Source: Diphasiastrum complanatum
Taxonomy: Eukaryota > Streptophyta > Lycopodiopsida > Lycopodiales > Lycopodiaceae
Direction: 5' to 3'
DNA length: 64,000 bases
Assembly: GCA_029204225.1 (NCBI GenBank)
Contig: CM055106.1
Coordinates: 14,696,393-14,760,392 of the forward strand
Below, piece by piece: positions 34,758 to 45,402 of this stretch. Position 1 is the stretch's first letter. Each line of letters begins with the position of its first letter. The notes beneath the pieces were generated by a model. The model was not told the origin of the DNA and ran no database searches. It saw only the letters and a program-made list of their open reading frames with translations. The translations under genes were made by a program, and so were the position numbers.

Positions 34758-35290
34758 AACATGATGTGTTGACTTCTATTGCTTATGATAGTGGTAATCA
34801 CGTTGTTCGGGAAGAAACACACATCTTACCACACGTCGATTCAAATTCAACATGCCGTCATGTAGATCTTGTTCTTTCACGAAAGGCCATTTTGAGTGAT
34901 GTGGTTATTGCTCGTACCTCTCGACACTCCTTAGTAGAACATCCGCACCTCAAAAAGCTGCAACAATCACACACGACTCAAGAAAAAGAAAGACAATATC
35001 ATAATCAGGCACCTGGGAGATTTTCTATTCATTTTGCAATAGAAATCTACGAGTGCCTTTGCAAGAAATTCAATGCTTGTTTGTCTACATGCGGAGAGCT
35101 CACAATTAAATGTCAAGGTCATAGTACAACAACCGTATGTCTCTCATTTTACTATTCTATTGTCAACAAATATCAATAGCTTTACAACATTCACACTCAA
35201 TTTCAATCTCACGACATGCTACGGTTGCATGTTCAACTGCTTCACAACGACCCACTTTACCTAATACTTGTAACGTCTGAGATGTTGATT
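34758..35290. other. unidentified open frame or transposon remnant
   Basis: The plus frame continues open to 35179 (words such as SIAYDSGNHVVREE and VLSRKAILSDVVIARTSRH), but I recognise no family. Its first part (34730-34757) is LARD LTR sequence, so the frame as drawn is chimeric. Confidence 0.3.
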
Positions 35291-35459
35291 TGATTTAGGC
35301 ACTAAAACTTGAATGACTCATGCTCAAGGTCATAAATCTAGCATTGTGGCCTTTTGGATATACATTCTTTGTTTTCAACAATGGGTTTTTCCATGGCATA
35401 TGGATACAAGAATTGCTTGTTTTTTGGAACCGAATTGATACCATAAGGTTAACCAAAAA

Positions 35460-35594
35460 AGCCAAGAGGAGGAGGAGGAGGCATAAGATCTTTAGTTTTT
35501 CTTCTAATTACTCTTCTTCCTCTGCTTCCTTCTCCTTCTTCCTTTTATGTTCAATCCTTCCTTGTTCCTATTCTCCAAACCCTAGTTTCTGGCG
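35460..35594 (+). promoter_or_regulatory. 5' UTR / promoter-proximal region with telo-box
   Basis: A pyrimidine-rich stretch (tcttcttcctctgcttcc and similar, 35500-35570) and the telo-box aaaccctag at 35577-35585 lie immediately before the start codon at 35595. Telo-boxes beside pyrimidine-rich starts are common in plant genes for ribosome biogenesis and translation, which fits a snoRNP assembly factor. No convincing TATA box was identified. Confidence 0.5.
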
Positions 35595-37452
35595 ATGATG
35601 TCTACCAAGCGGCGCAATCGCTCGCGATGGGACTCTCCTCGCCAGCCTCGCTCGCCCGTTACCTCTTCTTCGCCTGCCCCCGCTGCTGCTGCTGCTGTAT
35701 CTGCTCCAGCAGCAGCCACAACTGAACCCGCAGCTGGTTCCCCTCCTGCTACTTCTGCTCCAGCTCCTAGTAGCAGCCCTGATGTAGCTGCAGCCAACCC
35801 AGTGTCTGATTTTGTCCTGGATTATAGATACGAACTTTCCTTGCCTGCGCAGATGATTGCTAGTAGACTGGAAAGGCAGTCTTGGTTGGATCCAGTCTCA
35901 GACTATACAAATGACTACTCTCATGACCCCACGGGGTACGGCTTACAGGTGAGGCCGGGGTTTTGGTGCCTTTTATTCTTGTATTTAAGTTTCTTTGCTA
36001 CCGTCAAGCCTGTCTTTGTTTCATGTTTTAAGGATCAAGTGAAGACAACAATGCTTACAACGCAAGATAGAGTTACGTAGTTTACGAAAGCCTAAAATTT
36101 TGATGAAGTAGTTCGCTAAAATAAGTTTGCTTTTCTGTGAAAGACCTCGACGGTTCCACGTCTATATCATCTTTGGGTTATTTATCCACCTAAAGTTCAT
36201 TTGCAAAGAAATATGAATGTTCACTTTCAAGACAGAAAGTAGCATACTTAGTAACCGAAGCTGTTATTATCCCACTGTAGAGTTTAATTCTTTCGATTCC
36301 TGCAAGATTATCTTGGCATTTAACTTTTTCCCTCGTTCCCTGCTGTTGCTAATGGTTGAGTAATGCACGTTGATACTTCATCCTTTTGTTTCTTTTCGGT
36401 TGGGCTTTATATAAAGACCGTCTGCTTTGCAATTGGTGAATGCTGTCATTGATTTATTATTCTGTGGATGTTGGACCTTGATACGTACTGGTAGGACTAA
36501 TTCACGCTTTTGACCTAAAATTGTAACGTAATATGTTAAATTAAAGGCTAGCAACCGAACGTCGTAGGGCTTTTCCTATCGAAACCTTGTGGAGGCTTCC
36601 CTCTATTGTACGGAGTATTTAAATCCCATAGTGGAAACTTTAGCTTGCAGTGCCCACACGGAGTTCAGATTGAAAGCATCTAGTGCTTATAGATTTTTGA
36701 TGTGGTTGGTATGCTTTATTTGTTTCATCAATAATTTCTTTATTAAACAGGGAAGACATTATGGATCTTACACTGGAGATGCACCTCCTCAGTTCGAGGA
36801 TTATCCTTCAATGTTACATAGTTCCAAATTATTGCAGCACTATCAAGGCACTTTTCAGAATGAGAAGGCTCAACTTTCAGGTCAGTTGGTTTCTGGGTTG
36901 GCAACAGAAGCTACATATTCGTTAGACCAGGAGAGAGATAGGTGGCGTGCTGATGGACTTCTCCGACAGAATCCAAACTTGTATGGCATTTCTTCTGGGT
37001 ACGGAGATGTAGCCCATCCTCTGCCGCCAGTTCGCTCTTCAGAGATTAATTCAGAGAGGGCTATTGGTGGAGGAGCTATTGATGCCAAGATAATTGATAG
37101 TCAAGCTGGAAGCAACTCGTTTATTGGAGGAAGAGATGGTGTCTTAATAGATGGCAAAGGTCGGGAATCTGCAGACAAATTACCCACTGGGTTTGTTCTT
37201 TACCCTTCAAAACCGATTCACTTGTCAGTAGGCTGACTGAAATCAATTGTGTCTACCTGTTGTTTTTTCCTCACTTATTTGGTTCAAATGGAGCATGGTT
37301 ACCGATAGACGACATAATTTTATGCAGTTTGCAGGACCCGAATTTGTACTGCAGTGATTGTGAACGTGCGTTTTCGACCCCATATCAAAAAGAAGCTCAT
37401 TGGCAGTCTCATGTGAAATGTGAAGAAGAGCATTGTTCGTTTGAAGCTATAG
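35595..37452 (+). CDS. NUFIP-like C2H2 zinc-finger protein, exons 1-3
   Basis: Exons by GT-AG rules and frame: 35595-35948 (phase 0), 36751-37227 (phase 0) and 37335-37452 (ends phase 1), with introns of 802 and 107 bp. Exon 1 starts MMSTKRRNRSRWDSPRQPRS and contains an Ala/Pro/Ser-rich low-complexity stretch, then SDFVLDYRYELSLPAQMIAS. Exon 2 is rich in polar residues (GSYTGDAPPQFEDYPSMLH, SLDQERDRWRADGLLRQNP). Exon 3 holds a C2H2 finger, CSDCERAF...HWQSH (CX2CX12HX3H), and the first half of a second, CEEEHCSFEAI. The paired fingers resemble NUFIP1, a nuclear RNA-binding protein that helps assemble box C/D snoRNPs. The family call rests on this motif alone. Confidence 0.65.
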
Positions 37453-38154
37453 GTATAGAGCTTAAGCTTGAGTATCATCATGCCATTAAAGGTTACTTCG
37501 CTATTTGAGGATTTGAGGGATTGCTTTTATTTTACTACTTGGTATTGTGTTCTTAAAGCTTATATCTTTGCAACTCATAGATGATTACTTAAGCAAGACG
37601 TAGTTAGTAAATTGACAACAACGGAACAACTGTCAACACATGTGCTTGATTTTCTCTATGTATTCATATTATTTAGCACAGTTTTGTTTCTTAGTGGTTT
37701 TTATCATATTTCGAGGCCTGAGAAAATATGTAGGTTATTTAATGTTTTCCAAATTGGTCCTCGAATAAATCAAGTAGTTTACTTCTATGAGTTTAGCTCA
37801 AATTTGTGCTAGATGAATTATGAAGCCAACTATAATGCAAGAATGGATAAGTACCCAAGCAAATGCTAAAATGCTAAGTGTTTTGATTATAACATGTCAG
37901 GTGAATCCTACTGGCTTGGAAACAGGTACTTTTTTGTTGGTATCCTATCAGTCATAAACTTAACACATGTACGTTTGCCGCATGTCCATTTTCAAGTGAT
38001 CTTTTTAAGTTCTATTTTATGCAAGCGAGTAGCTTTTATAATAATTCTAAAAAAAAGTACATTCCTTTTCAATTGTTTTGTAAGTGCATTTCATGCTACA
38101 TGTGTTTAGTTTGTCGTTATATAGGCATGTGGAAACCAAATTTTTGGAACCAAA

Positions 38155-38640
38155 ATTTCGCGCGCGCGCGTGTGCCTGCTCTAATGGCTTTGTGTATGTG
38201 TGTGTGCGAGTGTGTATGTGCATGTGATGTGTGTGCGAGTGTGTATGTGTGTGTACCATGTGTGTTTATGGAGGGCGTGTGTGTGCGTATGTTTACGGAG
38301 TGTGTGCGTGTGTTTACGGAGTGTGTGTGTGTGTGGGTTGTGGATTAGGATTAGGCTGTACCTTTAGGCTTTAGGCTTAGGTTCTGTGTGTGGGAGAGAG
38401 AGAGAGAGCTTGAAAGTGTGTGTTTACGGAGTGTGTGTGTGTGTGTGTTGTGTATGGGTATGTGTGTGGGTCTACGTGTGTTTGTACGTGTGCGCACTGT
38501 GTTGTGTTGTGCGTGTGTTTGTGTGTGTGTATTTGTGGGCGTGCTGTGTTTGTGTGCGTGCGTGTGTTTTTTTGTGTGTGTACTTAGGGTAAGGATTAGA
38601 GTGGGTCTTTATGGATGTGTATGTGTGTGTGTGTGTGTTT
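38155..38640. repeat. TG-rich microsatellite field
   Basis: Interrupted (TG)n and (CG)n runs (cgcgcgcgcgtgtg at 38160), with tgtgtttacggagtgtgtg repeated three times (38285-38435). A degenerate telomere-like patch, ggattaggattaggc...ctttaggctttaggc, lies at 38343-38385. Open frames across it are artefacts of the repeat. Confidence 0.75.
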
Positions 38641-38699
38641 GGGCTGAGCTCACAGAGCCGACGATCTGGGTGACGGTCGATGATTTGGATGGCGGCTGA

Positions 38700-40760
38700 T
38701 GGTTTAGGAGGAAGTTCAGAACACCTCTCGTCCGAAGTTCTGACCGATTTTTACTGAATCCGACCAATTTTTGGCTTGACGGCCTTATAGTCTCAAGACT
38801 ACGTTTAGGGTTTCACTGAACCGTTTGGAGCCTGGTTTAGTCATGTGGGTTTGTCTCAGCATGCAGCACAGGACAGAACAAATGGTTTGAAAAACGGACT
38901 CCATTCGGTGACACAACCAATTCTTGAGAATGTTGGAAAGTAGTCCATCTAGTGGCATTCCCCTTGACAGAAAGGGCTTTTTTGGACAAACGACGTTGAA
39001 ATTGAGCTGCAAATGGTCCAGTGGGTTCGTGTCGAGCCCACAAATCTGTGGACACCTCCCATCCAAAGTTCTTAGCATTTTTTACTGAATTCGACCAATT
39101 CAAGGCTTGACGGGCCTAGAATCCCAGGACTGCGTTTAGGGTTTCTGGTTTGGACGCACGTTTTGTGAGTACTGAACCGTTTGGAGCCCGGTTTAGTCCT
39201 GTGGGTTCGTCTCGGCGTGCAGCATAGGACGGAATAGACGTTCTGCAAAATGGACTTCGTTCGACGACACTGGATCAGTTCATGGGGATGTTGGAAAGTA
39301 GTCCATCTAGTGGCATTCCCCCCGACAGAAAGCGCGTTTCCAGACAAACGGCGTCGGAATTGAGCTGCAAATAATCTTGTGGATTCGTGTCGAGCCCATG
39401 AATCTGTGGACACCTCCCGTCCGAAGTTCTGACCATTTTATACTGAAGCTACGAACTTCGTTCGACGACACTGTATCGGTTCTCGGGAATGTTGAAAAGT
39501 AGTCCATTTAGTGGCATCCCCCCTGGCAGAAAGGGCGTTTCCGGACAAACGGCGTCGGAATTGAGCTGAAAATGGTCTTGTGGGTTCGTGTCAAACTCAC
39601 GAACCTGTGGACACTTCCCGTCCAAGGTTCTCATGGTTTTTGACTAAATCTGACCAATTTCTGGCTCGATGGGCCTAGAATCCCAGGACTGCGTTTAGGG
39701 TTTTTGGTTCGAACGTACGTTTCGTTGTGAGTATTGAACCGTTTGGAGTCTGGTTTAGTCCTGTGGGTTCGTCTTAGCGTGCAACACATGACGGAATAGA
39801 CGTCCTACAAAATGGACTCCGTTTGGCCACACTGGACCAGCTCTCGGGGATGCTAGAAAGTAGTCCATTTAGTGGCATTCCCCCCAACAGAAAGGGCATT
39901 TCCGGACAAACGACATCGGAATTGAGCTGCAAATGGTCCTATGGATTCATGTTGAGCCCACGAACCTGTGGACACCTCCCGTTCAAAGTGCTGCCCTTTT
40001 TTACTGAATCCGATCAGTTTCTGGCTCGATGGGCCTAGATTCCTAGGATTGCGTTTAGGGGCTGGTTTGGACGCATGTTTCATTGTGAGTACTGAATCGT
40101 TTGGAGCCTGGTTTAGTCCTGTGGGTTCGTCTCGGCATGCAGCACAAGACGGAACAAACCGTCTGAAAAACAGACTCCGTTCGGCGACGCTGGACCGGTT
40201 CTCGAGGATGTTGAAAAGTAGTCCATTTAGTGGCATCCCCCCCGACAAAAAGGGCGTTTCCGGACAAACGGCATCGGAATTGAGCTGCAAATGGTCTTAT
40301 GGTAGTGTCGAGCCCACAAACCTGTGGACACCTCCCGTCTGAGGTTCTAACTGTTTTTGACTGAATCCGACCAATTCCTGGCTCGACAGGCCTAGAATCT
40401 CAGAACTACATTTAGGGTTTCTGATTCGGACGCACGTTTCGCTGTGAGTATTGAACCGTTTGGAGTCCAGTTTAGTGCTGTAGGTTCGTATCGGCGTGCA
40501 GCATGGAATTGACGGTCTAAAAAACGAACTTCGTTCAACGACACTGAACTGGTTCTTGGGAATGTTGAAAAGTAGTCCATTTAGTGACATCCCCCCCCGA
40601 CAGAAAGGGCGTTTCCGGACAAACGACGTTGGAATTGAGCCGCAATTGGTCTCGTGGGTGCGTGTCGAGCCCACGAACTTGTGAAAATCTCTCGTCCGAG
40701 GTTCTGACTATTTTTTATTGAATCCGATCAATTTCTAGCTTAATGGCCTAGAATCCCTGA
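38700..40760. repeat. 358-bp satellite-like tandem array, six units
   Basis: The marker word aagtagtccat recurs at about 38938, 39296, 39497, 39858, 40216 and 40569. Spacings are 358, 201, 361, 358 and 353 bp; the short one is a unit with about 157 bp deleted. Other landmarks (ggtttagtcctgtgggttcg, acaaacggcgtcggaattgag, cctgtggacacctcccgtc) repeat in the same order. Most units carry tttagggttt, which contains the plant telomere repeat TTTAGGG. Minus open frames across the array are short, broken and unlike any known protein. The array lies within intron 3. Confidence 0.8.
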
Positions 40761-40998
40761 ACAAAAAATCAAAATTATTTTTTTGTTAACAAACCCCACC
40801 CTGCCTCACCATCTCCATCTCCAAGTCATCCTTCACCCTCCCTACCTTGTCTCTTCCAGTCACGGCCCGCCCTGCTCCTTGTGTCGGTCATGCTCGCTCC
40901 CTGTCACGCTCTATAGCCTGCACACACACACCCGACTTCACCCTATCTCGACGTCTTGACCAAGCCCGCGTGCTCTACAGCCTGTTCACACGATTGAT

Positions 40999-41260
40999 GC
41001 CATTGGATCCAGGTTCGCAATCTTAAAGTTATGGGAGGCTGATGACAAAACAACTTTTTTCAAAGAAAATGCAAAAAAGATAAAGGGATTAGTCGGAAAC
41101 GTCTTGGTTGGAGCCAATGCTGAGGTAATAGATGCTCTTCCTAACTTGGAAATCGTGTCAATGCACAGTGTGGGAATCGACAAAGTGGATTTGGTGGAGT
41201 GCGGTGAGCGGGAAAAAGTGGTGACTAATGAGACTGCTGACTTTGCCCTTGCTTTGGGGG
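40999..41260 (+). pseudogene. fragment of a hydroxyphenylpyruvate/hydroxypyruvate reductase-like gene
   Basis: The frame reads SRFAILKLWEADDKTTFF, NVLVGANAEVIDALPNLEIV, SMHSVGIDKVDLVEC, VVTN and ETADFALAL. These match the N-terminal half of plant D-isomer 2-hydroxyacid dehydrogenases of the HPPR type ([SG]xxGAdAELIdaLPkLEIVssfSVGlDkiDL). The loop between VTN and ADLA is shortened and the NAD-binding Rossmann part is absent. After LALG the similarity stops. No start codon, intron or 3' end is visible, so it is a captured or retroposed gene piece inside intron 3. Confidence 0.65.
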
Positions 41261-41847
41261 ACATCTACTTTCACAGACATATATGCAAGTCACAACCAAG
41301 AACATCAAGAAACAAAAGCAAACTTGAAAACTTCTAATTTCATATATAAAGATATAAATAAGCTTTAAACGGAGATCATACTTGGTATTGCCAGGTTCAG
41401 GCATTTATAGACATGCCTTGAGCAAAGGTATGGAAATGTTCTGAGAAACCAAAATGATTAAAATAGCTTAATCATGAGCCTACGATCTTACTCTTTGGAC
41501 AGACCACCAAGTGAACCTTGTATAGCTTAAATAATCCTTGAAATCTCGTCATAGATAATGCTCATAGCTTGGATAACGGTGATCATCCGAAATGATAAAC
41601 ATCACTTTGCAGAGATTAGCAACCTATCTTGTCACTTCAGCCAGATCCCATAAGGTTGATGAAAGCTGGAATCCAAAAGGAACTCAAATTCTCAGGTTGG
41701 ATCCTCATATAGTGGTGAACTATTGAGGAGGGAGGTCCACGTGATTTCTGTGCCTTCTGGTATTCAGTGTTCACCTATTCTACCATGCTTTGTATGTCGT
41801 CACAGTTGGAGTGAAGAGAAGTTACAGCCAGCATACCAATTACGATT

Positions 41848-41964
41848 GAGTGGAACGCAACCAATGTCTATTGGACCACTGGTGTTTGGAATGGACACGC
41901 TTTTTCTAACGTTCCAGACATGAATCAAAATGCCTATTATAACTACTCCTTTGCTGAATATTAG
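41848..41964 (+). pseudogene. fragment of a G-type lectin S-receptor-like kinase extracellular domain
   Basis: The frame reads EWNATNVYWTTGVWNGHAFS and NVPDMNQNAYYNYSF. This is the S-locus glycoprotein-type 'WNGS..YW.SGPWNG..F...PEM' block of plant S-receptor-like kinases. It ends in a stop at 41962. The upstream 50 bp (ysqhtNYD-like) may extend it in another frame. No lectin, EGF, PAN or kinase domain is present. Confidence 0.55.
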
Positions 41965-42163
41965 AAAATGGACTCATTAGCTTTCATGATTTATATCAAG
42001 CAGCAAATGCATGCAACTTTTCTACTGTGAGAACATCTGTTTCCTAACACTGTGTCAAGACAGGTAATCATAGAACCATTCAGCCCTCAAATTTCCATGG
42101 TGAATGCAGCTCAATGTGTTACTGATCAATGTCATTGAAATGAATGCACGATGAGTTCTGCAT

Positions 42164-42956
42164 CTAAGTCAATCCGAATACGCCGAAAAGGTGTTGAAGC
42201 AGTACCGAATGATGGACTGCAAAGAAAAGGCCAGACCAATGATAGTTGGAGCCAGACTGACAAAGCAGGATTGCCCAAACACAGATGAGGAGAGACAGAG
42301 GATGGAAGGCATTCCATACCAAAACCTGGTCGGTAGTCTGATGTACCTCACAATCTGTACCAGACCCGACTTCTCTGTCTATGCATTAAGCCAATTCTCT
42401 TCGAAACCCGACATGGCGCATTGGCAAATGGCAAAACGAATTCTGCAATATCTGAAGGGCGCCCAAAATGTGGGATTGACCTACAAAGCAGACAAAGAAG
42501 AAAAATTGTTCGAGCTGCAACACTACAGAGATGCAAGCTGGTGTTCAATAGCGTGCAGAGTAGCAGTGAGTTGGCTATGCAAGAAGCAGACACTTGTAGC
42601 TCAATCTTTGTGCGAGGCCGAATACGTGGCAGCATCGAAGGTGGCAAATGAGGTGGTGTGGTTGCAGATGATGCTGGATGCAATTGGCATACAACAAAGA
42701 GAACCGTGCACCATGATGATGGATTCTAAGAGTGCCATATATTTATCCCAGGATCCAGTCTTCCATTCGAAGACCAAACACATTCCCTTGAAGTACCACC
42801 ACATTCGAGACTTGATCTCGAAAGGAGAGCTGAGTGTTCAATAGGACATGGTTGCAGATTTGCTCATGAAGCCGCTCGACAAACCACTGTTCGAAAAGCA
42901 GAGAAGCGCAATGGGGCTGAACAAACATAACAAAGGTTGCAACGTTCAAGAGGGAG
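42164..42956 (+). pseudogene. Copia RT C-terminus and RNase H, 5'-truncated
   Basis: It starts LSQSEYAEKVLKQYRM and continues with YQNLVGSLMYLTICTRPDFS (about 42318), AHWQMAKRILQYLKG, RDASWC (RNase H, about 42530), CEAEYVAASKVANE (about 42613), MDSKSAIYLSQDPVFHSKTK and IRDLISKGELSVQ to a TAG at 42842. Tail words (LMKPLDKPLFEKQRS) follow after one stop. RT catalytic box, integrase and gag are absent. A purine tract, agagggag, precedes the LTR. Confidence 0.85.
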
Positions 42957-43482
42957 TGTTGGAAATGGTGAACTCATGCAACCATTCCCTGGGGCTCCAT
43001 GAAGACGAAACTAAGGACGAAAGAAAAGTGTTCGTCCCTGCAACAAAAAGACACCCTGGACAGAGAGCACGAACCGAAGGAAAACGATTCGATCTGACAG
43101 GTGGCAGCTTGATGAGCGTGGAGTCTTGGACTACCACGCTCAGCCGCCAAGGTCCACGTCATCAGGGGATAACTAACTAACAGTTTAGGATTAAGTGTGT
43201 TTTTTGAACTGTTACTTAGTAACCTTACAGTGTCCCCAGATAGACGATAAAAGAGAATGAACAAAAACTATTTGTAGAGAGAAAATACAGAAAAAAAACA
43301 TAGTCGCATTCAAGCGCTATGAGCTATGCATGAAAGTCTGCCAATGAGCAGAACATAGCTGATTCGTGAGAGGAGTGACAGGCCGCCAACGAGCGGGACA
43401 CTGATCAACTCACTCATAACGAAAATACAAATTGCAATTGTTCTCTTATCTCGATCTTTTTCGTATTCGTGTCATTTGTTTG
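42957..43482 (+). repeat. 3' LTR of the truncated Copia element
   Basis: It starts TGTTGGAAATGGTGAACTC after the purine tract and probably ends at TTTGTTTGACA near 43482. Its beginning and the block gagcgtggagtcttgg...cacgctcag (43115-43145) are shared with the LTR at 47196-47934 in reverse orientation, so both elements belong to one family. The exact end is inferred. Confidence 0.6.
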
Positions 43483-45010
43483 ACAGAATGATTTTGTGTT
43501 TGTGGTCGGTAGTCGTTTGCTTAGGATCCTGCATTAATTCCGCAAGCTAACTCATATAGGTAGTTAAAGTCAGGTCCAGACAAGATCAAGAGCTGTGCCT
43601 GGCGAAGCGAAAATAATCGCGAACACCTACAAGAAGCTGCAAAAAAGGGCTAGCATGCGCTTCTTCCTGGTAACGAAGCTGACGACGCGCATGGCCTGAG
43701 CAATAATTTGCAAGACAAACAACCATTAGAAAATTGTTACGGGCCGAGCAAAGCAAGGAAATGACAACACCAAAACTAGCATAAAACACAGGAAAAAAGG
43801 TATGGAAAGGATACGTCGTGGATCCATGGAAGTGTCACAGGCACTGAGTGACTGTCATGGGTAGGTTACACCCCTTTGTGACTAGGCCCAACACGTGTAT
43901 CTCCTCTACGGCTAGGCCCTGCACCTATATCCCTGCACCTATATCCCTTGCATGGCTAGGCCCTGCACCCTAGACCTGTGAGCTCTGCCCTCTTTGTTGG
44001 AAAAAGCTTTGTGATGGTCTAAGTGGCTGGCTGGCTGCCCCATCATGGCCGTAAGTCTCTCACAGCCTCTCTACCTCAACATCTGTAATGGCGCTGCACA
44101 CTGATATACCCATGCCCCGCCCATCTAGCCTGGTCAATCATAATAAATGGGCCCTAACCTTGGTGAGTGACCCAGTGAACTCAAAACCGCAATGGTAGCG
44201 TGTCCATCTGCGGTCACTTGAACCATGGGATGTAGCCACATCCCCCTGTATGAGGTCAACCTCATCCCACATGCCCCTGCCAACAACAGGCATGGTGTCG
44301 ATGTGACCTATCAACTACCGTGTCTGCAATCGCTCAAAGCCTTGCAAAACATACACAAACCATGCAAAGATTTGGTACGTTGCACAATGGATACTACTCA
44401 TTTCACAAATTAGGGCCTAACTAAATCTGATGCGAAAAAGCGAGCACGACACACAAGACATGCTAAAACATGCCGTATGGGCCAAAAGATAGTTCCAACA
44501 TTTTTGTAGACATTGAGAAAACACAGTCTAGCATCTTACGACACATCGATCAAATAAATACAACTCATTTCACAAATTAGACTTATAGACTCATGCTATC
44601 AGGCACAATTTACTATTGAATCGAAAAACTCTTCTAAAAGTAACCTATTTGTAGGCAACCTCTAGTAGTTAGGTAGTTAAGGAGGCTGACTAGGCAAACT
44701 TTCTATATGCTAACTTAACTACAATACACCATTAGTCTTTTTTTCTTAGTCGTCGATTGCTCACGATTCCGAATATGTGTTTTTGTGGATTGCTGACGAT
44801 TTCGAATGTGTGTTTTGGATCGACTGTTCAGCCCATCGCGATCCACCGCAACTATGATTTGTATATCGGTGTTACAATTGTCCAGATACAGCCTTTCGCT
44901 TCCCTTGTGAGCATATATATTTGGCATTATCTAGCCTTTGTGAAATTCGGACGTCGCAAAATACAATCAGGATGCATATCATGCCTGGTCAGAATAATCG
45001 ACGTTTTCTA
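43483..45010. other. no gene seen (intronic)
   Basis: Unique sequence. The phrase gctaggccctgcac is repeated three times near 43910-43975 and cacaaatta words recur near 44400-44580. No coding or RNA feature is supported. Confidence 0.4.
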
Positions 45011-45402
45011 TGTCGCGAACGGGTTTTGTTTCGTGAACGAATTTGTTTCTTTTGAATTTTCTTATGCGAAAGCTTGCAGGATCCTAGACACGCAACTACA
45101 GATCACAGAACAAAAATCATTCTAGCAATCAGACAGCGGAAAACAAGGAGATGGACAAGAGAGAGCAACTGTATTATCAGTTTGAATTTTTAGAGCGAGA
45201 TGATCAGTGTCTCGCTCGTTGGCGGCCTGACACTCTGCTCTTTCGCTGTGTTTTGCTCGTTGGTAGACTTTCATGCACAACTATTTCGTTTCTCTATTTT
45301 TTCTATTCTTTTCTTTTTCTGCTCTACTCTCGCGCACGTATTTCCGTTGATCCAGAATTGCGTATTTATCTCTCCACTGTGTGGAATTTACAAGATAGTT
45401 GA
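45011..45402 (-). repeat. 3' LTR of a Copia deletion derivative, truncated
   Basis: TGTCGCGAACGGGTTTTG starts it in plus sense. 45011-45402 is almost identical to 47196-47586. It lacks the other roughly 350 bp of the LTR and is joined directly to integrase-linker coding sequence at about 45402. Confidence 0.75.

Noticed and set aside
35582-35797. Ala/Gly-rich minus ORF over exon 1 of the NUFIP-like gene
   Set aside because: Antisense shadow of the GC-rich Ala/Pro coding stretch; the plus frame has splice-consistent continuation.
38019-38699. Cys/Val-rich open frames in the TG repeat field
   Set aside because: Translation of (TG)n runs; frames end as soon as the repeat ends.
38785-40674. A family of similar minus-strand ORFs that looks like a repeated protein
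   Set aside because: The similarity follows from the 358-bp tandem repeat; units have stops at different places and no start or domain is conserved.
42348-42683. Minus ORF of 111 codons over the Copia RT-RNase H fragment
   Set aside because: Antisense shadow; the plus frame carries the conserved RNase H motifs.
44225-44413. Short plus ORF in intron 3
   Set aside because: Low complexity, no domain, no splice-consistent neighbours.
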